Origin: JACRCT01 sp036504155
GTDB lineage: Bacteria > Myxococcota > Myxococcia > Myxococcales > UBA5297
Length of the DNA stretch: 64,000 bases
Assembly: GCA_036504155.1 (NCBI GenBank)
Contig: DASXVQ010000122.1
Span: forward strand, 62,001 to 126,000
Reading direction: 5' to 3'
This document shows, piece after piece, positions 17,319 through 25,689 of the stretch. Below the pieces are notes generated by a model. That model did no database searches, was not told the origin of the DNA, and worked only from the letters and a program-made list of their open reading frames with translations. The position numbers and the translations under genes are program-made. Position 1 is the first letter of the stretch, and every line of letters starts with the position of its first letter.

Positions 17319-18941
17319 TCAGCGCGCCAAGAGGACGAGCGCGGTGATGTTGTCGGCGCCCAGCGCCTCGTCGGCCAGCCGGCACAGCCGCTTGGCGATG
17401 GTCTCGGCCTCGTCGCCGCCGCTCGCCAGCTCGCGCGCCATGACCTCGTCGGCGGACTCGCCCAGGCAGTCGGGCACCCCGTCGCTGCACCAGAGCATCC
17501 GGTCGCCGGCGCGCAGGAAGAGGGACTGCACGTCGGCCTGCAGCGGGCGGGTGACGATGTTGCCCTCCGAGTCGAAGAAGAAGCTGCCCACGCTCTGGGT
17601 CAGCGCGCCCAGCGCCGAGGGGTCCGCCGCGCTGCGCGGGTCGCGGCCGCTCTTCAAGAGCTCGGTCTTCAGGTCCTGGTCGACCGTCATCTGCTCGAGC
17701 GAGCCGTCGCGCAGCAGGTACAGCCGGCTGTCGCCGATGTTGGCCAGGGTGAGCCGGTCGCCGTCGATGACGCCCAGGACCGCGGTGGAGCCGGGCGGGT
17801 GGGTGCCGGGCCCGAGCGAGCCGACGAAGATGGGCTGCTTGAGGTAGGCGTAGATGCGGGCGTTGGCGTCCTCGAGGATGGCCTCGAGCGCGGTCTTGGC
17901 CCACTCCTGGGGCAGCGTGCCCTTGTGCGTGCGCAGGATCTCGCCGACCGGCCCCTCCCAGGCGTTCTTCACCGCCTCGCGGACCATGCCCGAGGCGAGG
18001 TCGCCGCTGCCGACGTCGGCGGTGGAGACGCCGTCGGCGACGAGCAGCAGGCCGCGCTTGGAGCCGGGGTCCATGCCCACGTAGAAGGCGTCCTGGTTGA
18101 CCGGCATCGCCTGGCCCTTGAGGCGGCCCAGCTCGGTGGCGGCGGCCACGGCGATGGCGGTGGGGCTGGTCCCGCGCGGCGAGGTGCGGCCGGCGAGGTC
18201 GGCGCCGAAGGCGCGACAGGTCTCGTAGCGGTCCATCGGCCGGGGCGACATCGCGCGGGTGAGCGCGGTCACCGCGCCGTGCGGCAGCTGCGGCCGGAAG
18301 ATGCGCGCCAGCGGGAAGTCGCCGCGGTCGGCGGGCAGGCGGCCGGTCAAGAGGCTGTAGCACAGGGCGCCCAGGCCGTACTGGTCGGCCTTCTCGCCGC
18401 CCTCGGCCCCGGCGACCACCTCGGGGGCGAAGAAGGGCGTGTTGACGCGGGCGGCCGGCTCGGAGGCCAGGCGCAGCGCCTCGGGCTCCTCCAGGCAGAT
18501 GGTCCCGTCCGGCCCCACCGAGAACATCGCCGGGGTGATGGAGCGGAAGCAGAGCTTGGCGTCGTGGACGGCCTGGAACAGGTTGCACAGCGCCTTGGCC
18601 ATCGACAGCGCGTGGAGCGAGAGCGCCTCCTGGCGCCGGAGGATCCACTCCAGCGTCGGGCCGGGCGCGGGCCGCAGGGCGACCAGCACGCGGGTGTCGT
18701 CGCGCTTGGTGGCGGCGCCCTGGGCGCAGCAGGCCAGGCCGAGCGCCTTGGTGAGCGTCTCGGGCGGCTCCTTGCCGGGAAGCTCCAGCACGCGGAAGAC
18801 GCGGCCGTCCTCGGCGCGGCCGTCGCGCACGTAGCCGGTGGTGGCCAGCTCGACCGGGGGGCCGAGGACGAGGTCGAGCTTCTCGAAAGCGACCTTGGTG
18901 CCAGAGGACAGCGGGGAGTAGCGGTCGGAGGGCTTGTTCAT
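17319..18941 (-). CDS. Pseudokinase fused to a PP2C protein phosphatase
   Basis: A 540-residue cytoplasmic protein. Residues 1 to about 255 have the kinase fold pattern but no catalytic residues: the HRD region reads LCFRSITPAMF, and the DFG position reads LEEPE. Residues about 280-540 are a complete PP2C/PPM phosphatase: QDAF, VADGVSTADVG, GSTAVLGVI, NIGDSRLYLL, WCSDGVPD and GADNITALVL, which supply the metal-binding aspartates. It probably reverses phosphorylation by the kinase encoded next door, with the pseudokinase part used for regulation or substrate binding. It is first in the minus-strand cluster. Confidence 0.85.
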   Translation of the reverse strand: MNKPSDRYSPLSSGTKVAFEKLDLVLGPPVELATTGYVRDGRAEDGRVFRVLELPGKEPPETLTKALGLACCAQGAATKRDDTRVLVALRPAPGPTLEWILRRQEALSLHALSMAKALCNLFQAVHDAKLCFRSITPAMFSVGPDGTICLEEPEALRLASEPAARVNTPFFAPEVVAGAEGGEKADQYGLGALCYSLLTGRLPADRGDFPLARIFRPQLPHGAVTALTRAMSPRPMDRYETCRAFGADLAGRTSPRGTSPTAIAVAAATELGRLKGQAMPVNQDAFYVGMDPGSKRGLLLVADGVSTADVGSGDLASGMVREAVKNAWEGPVGEILRTHKGTLPQEWAKTALEAILEDANARIYAYLKQPIFVGSLGPGTHPPGSTAVLGVIDGDRLTLANIGDSRLYLLRDGSLEQMTVDQDLKTELLKSGRDPRSAADPSALGALTQSVGSFFFDSEGNIVTRPLQADVQSLFLRAGDRMLWCSDGVPDCLGESADEVMARELASGGDEAETIAKRLCRLADEALGADNITALVLLAR

Positions 18942-19102
18942 CGCGCGGCGATTCTACACGGGCCGGGGCCGCGCGCACCTCATTGGATGTTCGGACACTC
19001 CGTCGGGTTTTCCACGTCCCGACCTCCCCGGCCCCGTGGGAACGGGCACTTGCAGGCCGGAACGGCCGTTGCCGCCGGGGCTGCCCCGAGCCAGGAGGCC
19101 CC

Positions 19103-19928
19103 ATGTCCGCGACGCCTGCCCTGCTGGTCCTGCTGCTGCTGGCCTCGAGCCCCGGAAGCGGCGAGGAGGTGCCGGGGGCGGTCCCCATCCCCAGGCTCGA
19201 GCCCGGCGCGCCGGTCCTCTCCTGGGGCCAGCGCACGTACTGCCTGCGCCGGGGAGGCGAGGACGGCCTCGAGTGGCGGGCGCAGTGCGACGAGAAGACG
19301 CGCACCTGCCTGGTGGCGCCCAACTTCGAGATCGACGGCGACGGCAGGCCCGCGGGGAGCCTGTCGCGCAACGGCTGGTGCGACCCGTCGCGCAGCGACC
19401 GCCGGAGGCACCTACAGCGTCGAGCTATCGAGCGCGGAGACCGACGACGGGCTTCCGATCGTCCCCGAGACCCCCAACGGCGATTCGTACTACGCGTGGC
19501 CCTATGAATGGCGGCACGGGGACTTCTGCCCGTTCCCCTTCACCGTCGGGGCGTGTCCCCACCCGACCTGGGTCGAGTCCCCGAGCGACTGGCGAGAAGT
19601 GCGGGAGATCCGGCTGGGTCTGAGCGAGCGGTTGGTGGCGGAGACTCTCCGCGGGAGCGTCAAGGTGCAGTTGCCGGATCGCGAGGTCGCGCCTTCATCG
19701 ATCGCCCAGGTCCAGGAGGCCCATGGCCGCACCTCCGAGAACGTCCTCGTCCTCGGATTCGATCCGCCGCTGGCGGTCGATCGGAAGACCCGGCTGACGA
19801 TCGCCGGGAACGTCCAGGGCGACTCGGCCGCACTTGCCGGCAGGTTCTACTATGGAGGCGCGTGCGCGCCGGCGGACTGGTCCAGCGAGAACCAGTGGCC
19901 GCAGACGGGGCGCGCGGGTGCCGGGAGC
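19103..19928 (+). pseudogene. Frameshifted and 3'-truncated secreted-protein gene
   Basis: A good start exists: AGGAGG 4 bases before the ATG, then a signal peptide (residues 1-20). The protein-like sequence (CLRRGGEDGLEWRAQCDEKT, then DGDGRPAGSLSRNGWCDPS) runs to about 19395. The same style of sequence continues one frame over from about 19405 (GGTYSVELSSAETDDGLP, HGDFCPFPFTVGACPHP, TLRGSVKVQLPD) to about 19915. A +1 shift near 19395-19405 would join them. The second frame has no stop before it enters galT antisense, so the 3' end also seems lost. It is a real pseudogene, or a sequencing error plus unusual overlap. The function is unknown. Confidence 0.6.
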
Positions 19929-20927
19929 CTACACGTCCAGCTTGCGCAGGAACTCCGCGGCTTCCTCGGGCGGGGTCGGGTTGATGTAGAAGCCCGAGCC
20001 CTCCTCGAAGCCGGCGACCTTGGTCAAGGTCGGCACGATCTCGAAGTGCCAGTGGTAGTGCGCCAGGCTGCGCTCGTTGAGCGGCGCGGTGTGCAGGATG
20101 AAGTTGTAGGGCGGCTTCTCGAGGGCGGCGTCGAGCTTGCGCAGCGTGGTGCGCAGCGCGTTGGCCAGCCCGCGGAACTCGGACTTCTGGCAGTCCTCGT
20201 AGTTCGACAGGTGGTTCTTCGGGAGGACCCAGGTCTCGAACGGGCTGCGCGGCGCCCAGGGGGCCACCACCAGCATCTCCTCGTTCTCGTACACCACCCG
20301 CGCGTGGTCCTTCTTCTCCTGGCGGATGATGTCGCAGAAGATGCAGCGCTCCTTGGCGTCGTGGTGCTTCTTGGCGCCCTCCAGCTCGTCGCGCACGTGC
20401 CGCGGCACGATGGGCAGGGCGATGAGCTGGCTGTGGGTGTGCTCGAGCGAGGCGCCGGCGGCCTCGCCGTGGTTCTTGAAGATGAGCACGTAGCGGAAGC
20501 GCGTGTCCTTGCGCAGGTCGACGATGCGGTCGCGGTACGCCCAGAGGACGTCCTCGACTTCCTTCTCGGACAGCTCCGCCATCGACTTGGTGTGGTCGGG
20601 GCTCTCGATGATGACCTCGTGCGCCCCGATGCCGCTCATCTTGTCGTAGATGCCGTCGCCCTCGCGGTGCAGCGAGCCTTCGATCATCAGGGCGGGGAAG
20701 CGGTTGGGCACCACCCGCAGGGTCCAGCCGGCGCCGTTGGGCTTGCCGGTGTTGGCGCGGTAGGCGAGCACCTCCGGCGGCGTCTTGTCCTCGTTGCCGG
20801 GGCAGAACGGGCAGAACCCGCCCTTCTGCTCGACGCGGATGAGGCGGAAGTCGCTGGGGCGCTTGGCGCGCTCGGTGGAGATGATCACCCAGCGGCCGAT
20901 GATGGGATCCTTGCGAAGCTCGGGCAT
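19929..20927 (-). CDS. galT: Galactose-1-phosphate uridylyltransferase
   Basis: Exchanges UMP between UDP-glucose and galactose 1-phosphate (Leloir pathway). The 332-residue HIT-superfamily protein shows the zinc motif CPFCPGNE, the catalytic region LEHTHSQLIALP (His-x-His then Gln), a second CxxC as CIFCDI and the C-terminal zinc/iron-site-like HYHWHFEIVP. The HTHSQ form, rather than HPHGQ, is usual in the shorter GalT family of non-enteric bacteria. The start is ATG with GAGGAG upstream. No other galactose gene is adjacent, so the physiological sugar nucleotide could differ. Confidence 0.87.
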   Translation of the reverse strand: MPELRKDPIIGRWVIISTERAKRPSDFRLIRVEQKGGFCPFCPGNEDKTPPEVLAYRANTGKPNGAGWTLRVVPNRFPALMIEGSLHREGDGIYDKMSGIGAHEVIIESPDHTKSMAELSEKEVEDVLWAYRDRIVDLRKDTRFRYVLIFKNHGEAAGASLEHTHSQLIALPIVPRHVRDELEGAKKHHDAKERCIFCDIIRQEKKDHARVVYENEEMLVVAPWAPRSPFETWVLPKNHLSNYEDCQKSEFRGLANALRTTLRKLDAALEKPPYNFILHTAPLNERSLAHYHWHFEIVPTLTKVAGFEEGSGFYINPTPPEEAAEFLRKLDV

Positions 20928-21126
20928 GCGCTCCTCGGGGGCGAGCGTCTATTGGAAGGCTCACCCTTCCTTCGACCCTCGAGGTCGCGAGAGAGCGGCC
21001 CCACCCCAACCGCCCGCCAGCTTCCCGCGGGTGCGAAGGGCGAAGCATACGCGGGCGACCCCGCATTCTGCCTAGCGATTTCTTCGGACAGGCGTCCCGG
21101 CCGGGGGACGGACAGTCGGGCGACGG

Positions 21127-22716
21127 CTAGAGGTTGAGCCCCACCGACAGCGTCCCGCCGGGCAAGAAGACGACGCGCGTGCCGTGGTCGACCGCCACCA
21201 CGCCGCCGAGCGCCTCGCCCTCGAGGCCGGCGAAGACCGGCCCGGCGAGGTCCACGCGGATGCCCAGGCGCGGGCCGCCCACCAGCGCGAAGCTGTAGCC
21301 GGCGTCGGTGCCGGAAGCGGTCTGCCAGAACACGCCGGGGCCGAGCTCGACGCCCAGCAGGAACGTGACCGGGCCGACGTGCGGGTAGAGGTGAAAGCCG
21401 GCGCGCAGCTGCAGGCTGTACTCGACGAAGGTGTTGCTCAGGGCGTTGCCGTACGAGCCCAGGAGGCTCAGGCGGAAGAAGCGGGCGGGCTCCCAGCCGA
21501 CGCGCAGGTCGCCGGCCCAGTCGATGCCGCCCGCGATGCTCTTGCTCGCCCCGAAGCCGAGCGACAGGGCGTTGAAGCTCTCGGCGTCCACCTTCCTGCG
21601 GGTCGCCGCGGCGGGCGGCTGCTGCGGCGGCGGCGGGGCCGGCGCCGGTCCGCCCGGACCCTTCTGGGCCACCACCGGCAGCTCGATGGGCCGCAGTTCC
21701 TCGAAGGCGACCACGCGCTTCTGGCCCGGCGCGACCGCGAACCGTCCGCCGAAGGCCCTGCCGCCCTTGAAGGCGCGCACGCCGTAGGTCCCGGGGGTCA
21801 GCGCCACGGCGCGGCCGGAGCTGCCCGCCATCTCGGCGACCACTTGATCGCGCGTGACGTCGGTCACCAGCGCGCGGTCCAGGTTCGGCGGCAGCTCGAG
21901 CGAGGCGGAGGCCTTCTGCAGCATCGTCAGCACCAGCTCGCCCTGGCCGCTGAGCCGGAAGTCGTAGGCCGGGTGCTGCGCCCCGCCTAGGGTCGCCGCG
22001 GTGGCGGAGAGCGTCTTGTCGTAGGCGTAGCGGTAGGCCTCGGCGAGCGTGACCTGCCCGTCGCCGGAGGAATCGGCGGCGCCGCGCAGGCCGGAGACCA
22101 GGTGGTGGGTGAAGTAGGAGCCCGCGACCTCTCGGGACTCCAGCGCGATCTCGTCCGCGGCGCTGGAGGTCAGGAAGGCCTCGCCGGTGGTGTTCAGCTC
22201 GTCGGAGAGGCGGATGGCGAAGGCGGGCGCGGGCTTGCCCCCCTTGGCGAGGATGGCCGCGCCGCTTCGGCAGGCGTCGATGAAGGCGAGGCGCACCTCG
22301 GCGCCGGTGGCTGTGAGCATGGACTTGAGCTGCGGGAAGAGCAGGCGCTCGCGCCCCATCTCGAGGCCCTCGCCGTCGCTGTGGCCGGAGAAGAAGAAGA
22401 TCAGCACCGCACGCGCGTCCGGCGCGCGGTGGATCTCCGCCACCCGCGCGGTGAGCATCGAGAGCACCTTCTCCAGGTCGCCGACCGGGCGCCCCTGCAG
22501 CAGGTAGAGGTCCTCCGGCGGGACCTGGCCCAGCTCGACCAGCACCCGGGCGACCTTGCCGGCGTCGGCCTCGGCGTAGCGCAGCGCCGGCAGCTCGCCG
22601 GTGCCGGCGTTGTTGCCCACGATCACCGCGAGCCGGCGCGTCTCCGCGCGGGCCGGGGCGGGCGCGGCGGCGGCGGCCAGCGCAAGCAGCAGCGCGGTGA
22701 GGGAGGCGGACCTCAC
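21127..22716 (-). CDS. Exported caspase-like peptidase with C-terminal beta-barrel-like domain
   Basis: A 529-residue protein with a signal peptide (to about 24). A peptidase C14 (caspase) domain follows, with the His-Cys dyad in FFFSGHSDG and FIDACRSG. An EF-hand-like loop DSSGDGQVTLAE lies near residue 215. After a Pro-rich linker (about 370-385), the last 140 residues have the alternating, Gly/aromatic pattern of an outer-membrane barrel and end in NL. The GTG start overlaps the anti-sigma stop (GTGA), so translation is coupled. It is probably a periplasmic or outer-membrane-linked protease under the control of the upstream sigma factor. The substrate is unknown. Confidence 0.78.
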   Translation of the reverse strand: MRSASLTALLLALAAAAAPAPARAETRRLAVIVGNNAGTGELPALRYAEADAGKVARVLVELGQVPPEDLYLLQGRPVGDLEKVLSMLTARVAEIHRAPDARAVLIFFFSGHSDGEGLEMGRERLLFPQLKSMLTATGAEVRLAFIDACRSGAAILAKGGKPAPAFAIRLSDELNTTGEAFLTSSAADEIALESREVAGSYFTHHLVSGLRGAADSSGDGQVTLAEAYRYAYDKTLSATAATLGGAQHPAYDFRLSGQGELVLTMLQKASASLELPPNLDRALVTDVTRDQVVAEMAGSSGRAVALTPGTYGVRAFKGGRAFGGRFAVAPGQKRVVAFEELRPIELPVVAQKGPGGPAPAPPPPQQPPAAATRRKVDAESFNALSLGFGASKSIAGGIDWAGDLRVGWEPARFFRLSLLGSYGNALSNTFVEYSLQLRAGFHLYPHVGPVTFLLGVELGPGVFWQTASGTDAGYSFALVGGPRLGIRVDLAGPVFAGLEGEALGGVVAVDHGTRVVFLPGGTLSVGLNL

Positions 22717-23471
22717 TTCGGCGGCTCCTTCTCGAAGGCCAGCGTGGCGATCTTGGCGTCGAGCCGCGGCGGCACCGGCCAGCGCTCGAGGGCCTTCTGC
22801 ACGTCGGCGACGGCGAGCGGCTTGGGGGAGAAGAAGGCGAAGACGCGCTCGGAACCCAGCGTCTCGTCCAGCTCGATGCTCCCGGGCAGCTCGACGCGGC
22901 CCTTTTCGATCGGCGCGCTCTCGCTGCCGCCCGCCGGGAAGTAGACGCTCACCTTGCGCGCGGCGTCGATGGAGGCCACCAGCAGGAAGCCGTCGGCCTC
23001 GTCGCGCTGCACCACGAAGCGGATGCGGTCCTGCGGGCGCAGGCGCGTGCCCTCCTTGACCGGGAAGACCGACTCGCCCCGCGCGGCGAACACCTGCAGC
23101 GAGGGGCCGCCCTTGATGCCCAGCTCCGGCTCCTCGATGCGGTTGGAGCTGGGGCCGGGCTGGCGCACCGAGTAGGCGACCATGAGCGCGATGCCGCCGG
23201 CGACGGTCACCGGGATGGCGATGCGCCACATCGCGGCCAGCCGCTCGAGGAGCGACGGCGGCTTCGCCCGCTCGCTGACCGCCGGCAGGGTGCGGGCGAA
23301 GACGTGGGCCTCGAACTTCTTCTGGTCGCTCTCCATCTGGGAGAAGAGCGTGCGGCAGCTCTCGCAGGCCTCGAGGTGCGCGCGGGCCTCGGTCGACTCG
23401 GCCTCGGGCAGGGACTTGAGCAACAGGCGGTCGAGGGTGAAGGCGGACAGGTGGCCGCGGTCGTTCAACAT
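22713..23471 (-). CDS. Anti-sigma factor with zinc finger and DUF4384-like periplasmic domain
   Basis: A 252-residue single-pass membrane protein. The N-terminal ZAS zinc finger (HLEACESC, i.e. Hx3Cx2C) should bind the ECF sigma factor in the cytoplasm. A transmembrane segment lies at about 84-103 (RIAIPVTVAGGIALMVAYSV). The periplasmic part (about 130-235) resembles DUF4384: RIRFVVQRDEADGFLLVASID, then KVSVYFPAGG. The ATG overlaps the sigma stop by 7 bases, and its own stop overlaps the caspase start. It likely senses an envelope signal and releases the sigma factor. Confidence 0.85.
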   Translation of the reverse strand: MLNDRGHLSAFTLDRLLLKSLPEAESTEARAHLEACESCRTLFSQMESDQKKFEAHVFARTLPAVSERAKPPSLLERLAAMWRIAIPVTVAGGIALMVAYSVRQPGPSSNRIEEPELGIKGGPSLQVFAARGESVFPVKEGTRLRPQDRIRFVVQRDEADGFLLVASIDAARKVSVYFPAGGSESAPIEKGRVELPGSIELDETLGSERVFAFFSPKPLAVADVQKALERWPVPPRLDAKIATLAFEKEPPK

Positions 23472-23953
23472 GGCGTGCCTCCCGTCAGGAACGACTTGGC
23501 CCTCTCGGCGAACTCCTGGAGCCGGTTGATGACCGTGCGGCGCGAGACTCCCAGCACGTCGGCTATCTGCGCCTGCTCCATGCCGTCGACGTAGTAGAGC
23601 AGGGCAGGGGCGCGCAGCTTCTCCGGCACGCTCTTCAGGGCCTTGAGCGCCGAGTCGCGGTCGCCCAGGGCCTGATCCGGGTGCTCGCCGGGCCTCTCGG
23701 GAAGCTCGGCGACGGGCTCGGCCTGCGCGCCGCGGTCGCGCAGGGCGTTGAGGCAGTAGTTGGTGGCGATGCGGTACACCCAGCGCAGGGCGGCCTCGTC
23801 GTCCGGAGCCTCGTCGATGTGCCTCAAGACGCGCACGAAGACCTCCTGCGTCGCGTCCTCGGCCAAGGACTCGTCCCGCAGGACACGCCTGCAGCGCGAG
23901 TACACGGCCGGGCCGTACTTCCGGTAGAGCGCTGCCAGGCGGGCGTCGTCCAT
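23465..23953 (-). CDS. ECF RNA polymerase sigma factor
   Basis: A 162-residue group IV sigma factor. Region 2 is seen in AEDATQEVFVRVLRH and RWVYRIATNYCLNALRDR. Region 4 is a helix-turn-helix with LLYYVDGMEQAQIADVLGVSRRTVINRL. Start ATG 23953 puts region 2 at the usual distance from the N-terminus. An in-frame GTG at 24100 would add 49 low-complexity residues and neither has a clear ribosome site. It is first in a three-gene operon with its anti-sigma factor and the caspase, and may control its own operon. Confidence 0.88.
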   Translation of the reverse strand: MDDARLAALYRKYGPAVYSRCRRVLRDESLAEDATQEVFVRVLRHIDEAPDDEAALRWVYRIATNYCLNALRDRGAQAEPVAELPERPGEHPDQALGDRDSALKALKSVPEKLRAPALLYYVDGMEQAQIADVLGVSRRTVINRLQEFAERAKSFLTGGTPC

Positions 23954-24087
23954 GGTCTGAAAGGGACCGGGGGGACGCCGCCGGGGTCGCTCCGTCGTCT
24001 CGATCGGATGACCCGGGGGCGGGCCGGCGTGTGCAAACGCGCAGCACGATACCCCAGCGGCGGGCGGGGCATCGAGTGCGACGACGG

Positions 24088-24116
24088 TTTCCAGATGCAC
24101 CCCAGCCCGCTATAGA
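24088..24116 (+). promoter_or_regulatory. Predicted promoter of the prepilin peptidase gene
   Basis: TTTCCA (24088-24093), a 17-base spacer and TATAGA (24111-24116), about 37 bases before the start codon. Confidence 0.4.
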
Positions 24117-24152
24117 TCGTTACGCCGCGCGGCCGACGCGCCGCACGCAACC

Positions 24153-25067
24153 ATGCATCCGCTCAACGGAATCCCGCTCTCGATGCTCACCTGCTTCGCC
24201 TTCGTCTTCGGGGCGGTGGTCGGGAGCTTCCTGAACGTGGTCATCGCCCGCGTGCCGTTCCAGCAGTCGATCGTGTGGCCGCCGTCGCACTGCATGGCCT
24301 GCGGCACGCCCATCAAGCCCTTCCACAACGTGCCGGTCCTCTCGTGGTTCTGGCTGCGCGGGCGCTGCCGGACCTGCCTGGCGCCGTTCTCCATCCGCTA
24401 CGCCGGCATCGAGTTCCTGTACGGGGCGGTCTGCGCGCTGGCGGTCTACCGGCACGGCCTGTCGATCCCCGCGGCCCGCGAGATCCTGATGATGGGCTTC
24501 CTCGTCCCGCTGACCTTCATGGACCTGGACTGGTGGGTCCTGCCGCGCGAGCTGACCTTCTCCGGGGTGGCGACGGGCCTGGTGCTGGCGTTCGTGGAGA
24601 GCTGGGACGTCTTCCAGATGCGGCTGCTGGGAGCGGCCGTCGGCTGGGCGGGGCTGATGCTGGTGGGGTACATCTCCGAGCGGATCGTGGGGCGCGAGGC
24701 GCTGGGCCAGGGCGACCCGCCGCTGCTGGGGCTCATCGGGGCGTTCCTGGGGCCGCAGGCGCTGCTGCCGGTGCTCCTGCTCTCGTCGGTGCAGGGCGTG
24801 GCGGTCGGCATCCCGATGGTCCTCTTGCGCCGCCGCAAGGAGGCGAAGGAGCCCAAGCCCGAGGAGCCGACGGTTGCTGCAGCTGCACAGCCGCCGCCCG
24901 AGCCGGAGCCCGAGCCGGTGGCGGGGGAGAAGAACCCTGCGGACGACGACGACAACTGGACGCCGGATCCCACCGCGGTGCCGTTCGGCCCGTTCCTGTC
25001 GCTGGCGGGCGCGGAGCTCCTCTATTTCACGCAGCTGCCGCAGTACCTGTTTCCCTGGCCGTTCTGA
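24153..25067 (+). CDS. Type IV prepilin peptidase (A24 family)
   Basis: A 304-residue inner-membrane aspartic protease that cleaves and N-methylates prepilins. The N-terminal methylase part has GSFLNVVIARVP and two CxxC pairs (Cys 47/50 and 72/75). The catalytic aspartates are at about 124 (FMDLDWW) and 188 (GQGDPP). The second motif is normally GxGDxK; here Pro replaces the Lys position. A cytoplasmic Pro/Glu/Asp-rich insert (about 229-272) before the last membrane segment is not usual. No pilin genes are nearby, so it is a stand-alone pilD-type gene. Confidence 0.88.
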   Translation: MHPLNGIPLSMLTCFAFVFGAVVGSFLNVVIARVPFQQSIVWPPSHCMACGTPIKPFHNVPVLSWFWLRGRCRTCLAPFSIRYAGIEFLYGAVCALAVYRHGLSIPAAREILMMGFLVPLTFMDLDWWVLPRELTFSGVATGLVLAFVESWDVFQMRLLGAAVGWAGLMLVGYISERIVGREALGQGDPPLLGLIGAFLGPQALLPVLLLSSVQGVAVGIPMVLLRRRKEAKEPKPEEPTVAAAAQPPPEPEPEPVAGEKNPADDDDNWTPDPTAVPFGPFLSLAGAELLYFTQLPQYLFPWPF

Positions 25068-25091
25068 CGGCCCGCTCCGCCCGACCCGGCG

Positions 25092-25111
25092 CGGAGGCCG
25101 GCGGCTACTGG
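25092..25111 (+). repeat. Dispersed short repeat, copy 2 (CGGAGGCCGGCGGCTACTGG)
   Basis: Differs from the copy at 4515 at two positions. It lies 25 bases after the prepilin peptidase stop, in the convergent gap before the phasin gene. Confidence 0.5.
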
Positions 25112-25254
25112 AAAAGCCAACCCCGCGACCGCCTGCGAGGGCGGTGCGGGGCGGCGCGACCTCTTCCCCAGGTCGCATCAGCGGGTCCACGGCTCGGGCT
25201 CTCGAGCGCCCGGGTCCACGGCCCAAGGTCGTCAGGCCTTCCTGCGCCTGCGGC

Positions 25255-25527
25255 CTAGTTCTTCAGGGTCATGACTTCGGCGGCGCGGCGGGCCATGTCG
25301 AGCGTCAGCTTGCGCCACTCGGCGGCCAGCTGCATCTGGTACTCGAGGGAGCTGCGCACCAGCTTGGTGGTCTCCTCGAGCGCGGCGCGGGTCTGCTCGA
25401 AGCCCTTGGTCTCGAGCTTGGCGACTTCGTCGTACATCGCCGCGACCTTGTCGGTCTGCTCGGTCACCATCTTGTTCCAGGCGTCCTTCATCTGCTGCCC
25501 CTGCGCGGTCATCTTCTCGTTCATCAT
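25255..25527 (-). CDS. Phasin-family (polyhydroxyalkanoate granule-associated) protein
   Basis: A 90-residue all-helical, amphipathic protein with the heptad-like pattern of phasins (MKDAWNKMVTEQTDKVAAMY, then KLVRSSLEYQMQLAAEW). Phasins coat polyhydroxyalkanoate granules. AAGGGAG precedes two tandem ATG codons (25527 and 25524). A strong promoter lies upstream (25618-25646). The neighbouring gene encodes PhaR, the usual repressor of phasin genes, which supports the call. No PHA synthase gene is in the window. Confidence 0.75.
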   Translation of the reverse strand: MMNEKMTAQGQQMKDAWNKMVTEQTDKVAAMYDEVAKLETKGFEQTRAALEETTKLVRSSLEYQMQLAAEWRKLTLDMARRAAEVMTLKN

Positions 25528-25617
25528 GGCGTTCTCCCTTTCGGCTCGCGTGGAGGACCAAGAGGCCCCCGTCTGGTCTCCGGGAGCGACCGCCTACCGG
25601 CCGCCCCAACGCACGCA

Positions 25618-25646
25618 AAGTTAGCCACGATGTTGCGGGGTGTCAA
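25618..25646 (-). promoter_or_regulatory. Predicted phasin promoter
   Basis: On the minus strand TTGACA (25646-25641), a 17-base spacer and TAACTT (25623-25618): a near-consensus sigma70 promoter about 90 bases before the phasin start. It lies between phaR and the phasin gene, so the phasin has its own transcript. An A-run beside it (25648-25653) is a candidate PhaR or enhancer element. Confidence 0.65.
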
Positions 25647-25689
25647 GAAAAAATGGTGCAAAGCAGCAAAACGCCGCGGACGCCCGGCG

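Noticed and set aside
15817..19371. Single 1184-codon minus-strand frame
   Set aside because: Only the last 168 codons (LEA14-like lipoprotein) look real; the rest is the out-of-frame shadow of the kinase and PP2C genes.
17799..21137. 1112-codon plus-strand frame
   Set aside because: Mostly antisense of PP2C and galT. Only the middle part (about 19405-19915) is protein-like, and it belongs to the frameshifted gene.
21127..23953. Reading the caspase operon as a known anti-phage defence system
   Set aside because: Known defence caspases are cytoplasmic and paired with sensor proteins; this one has a signal peptide and an ECF/anti-sigma pair, so that label is not supported.
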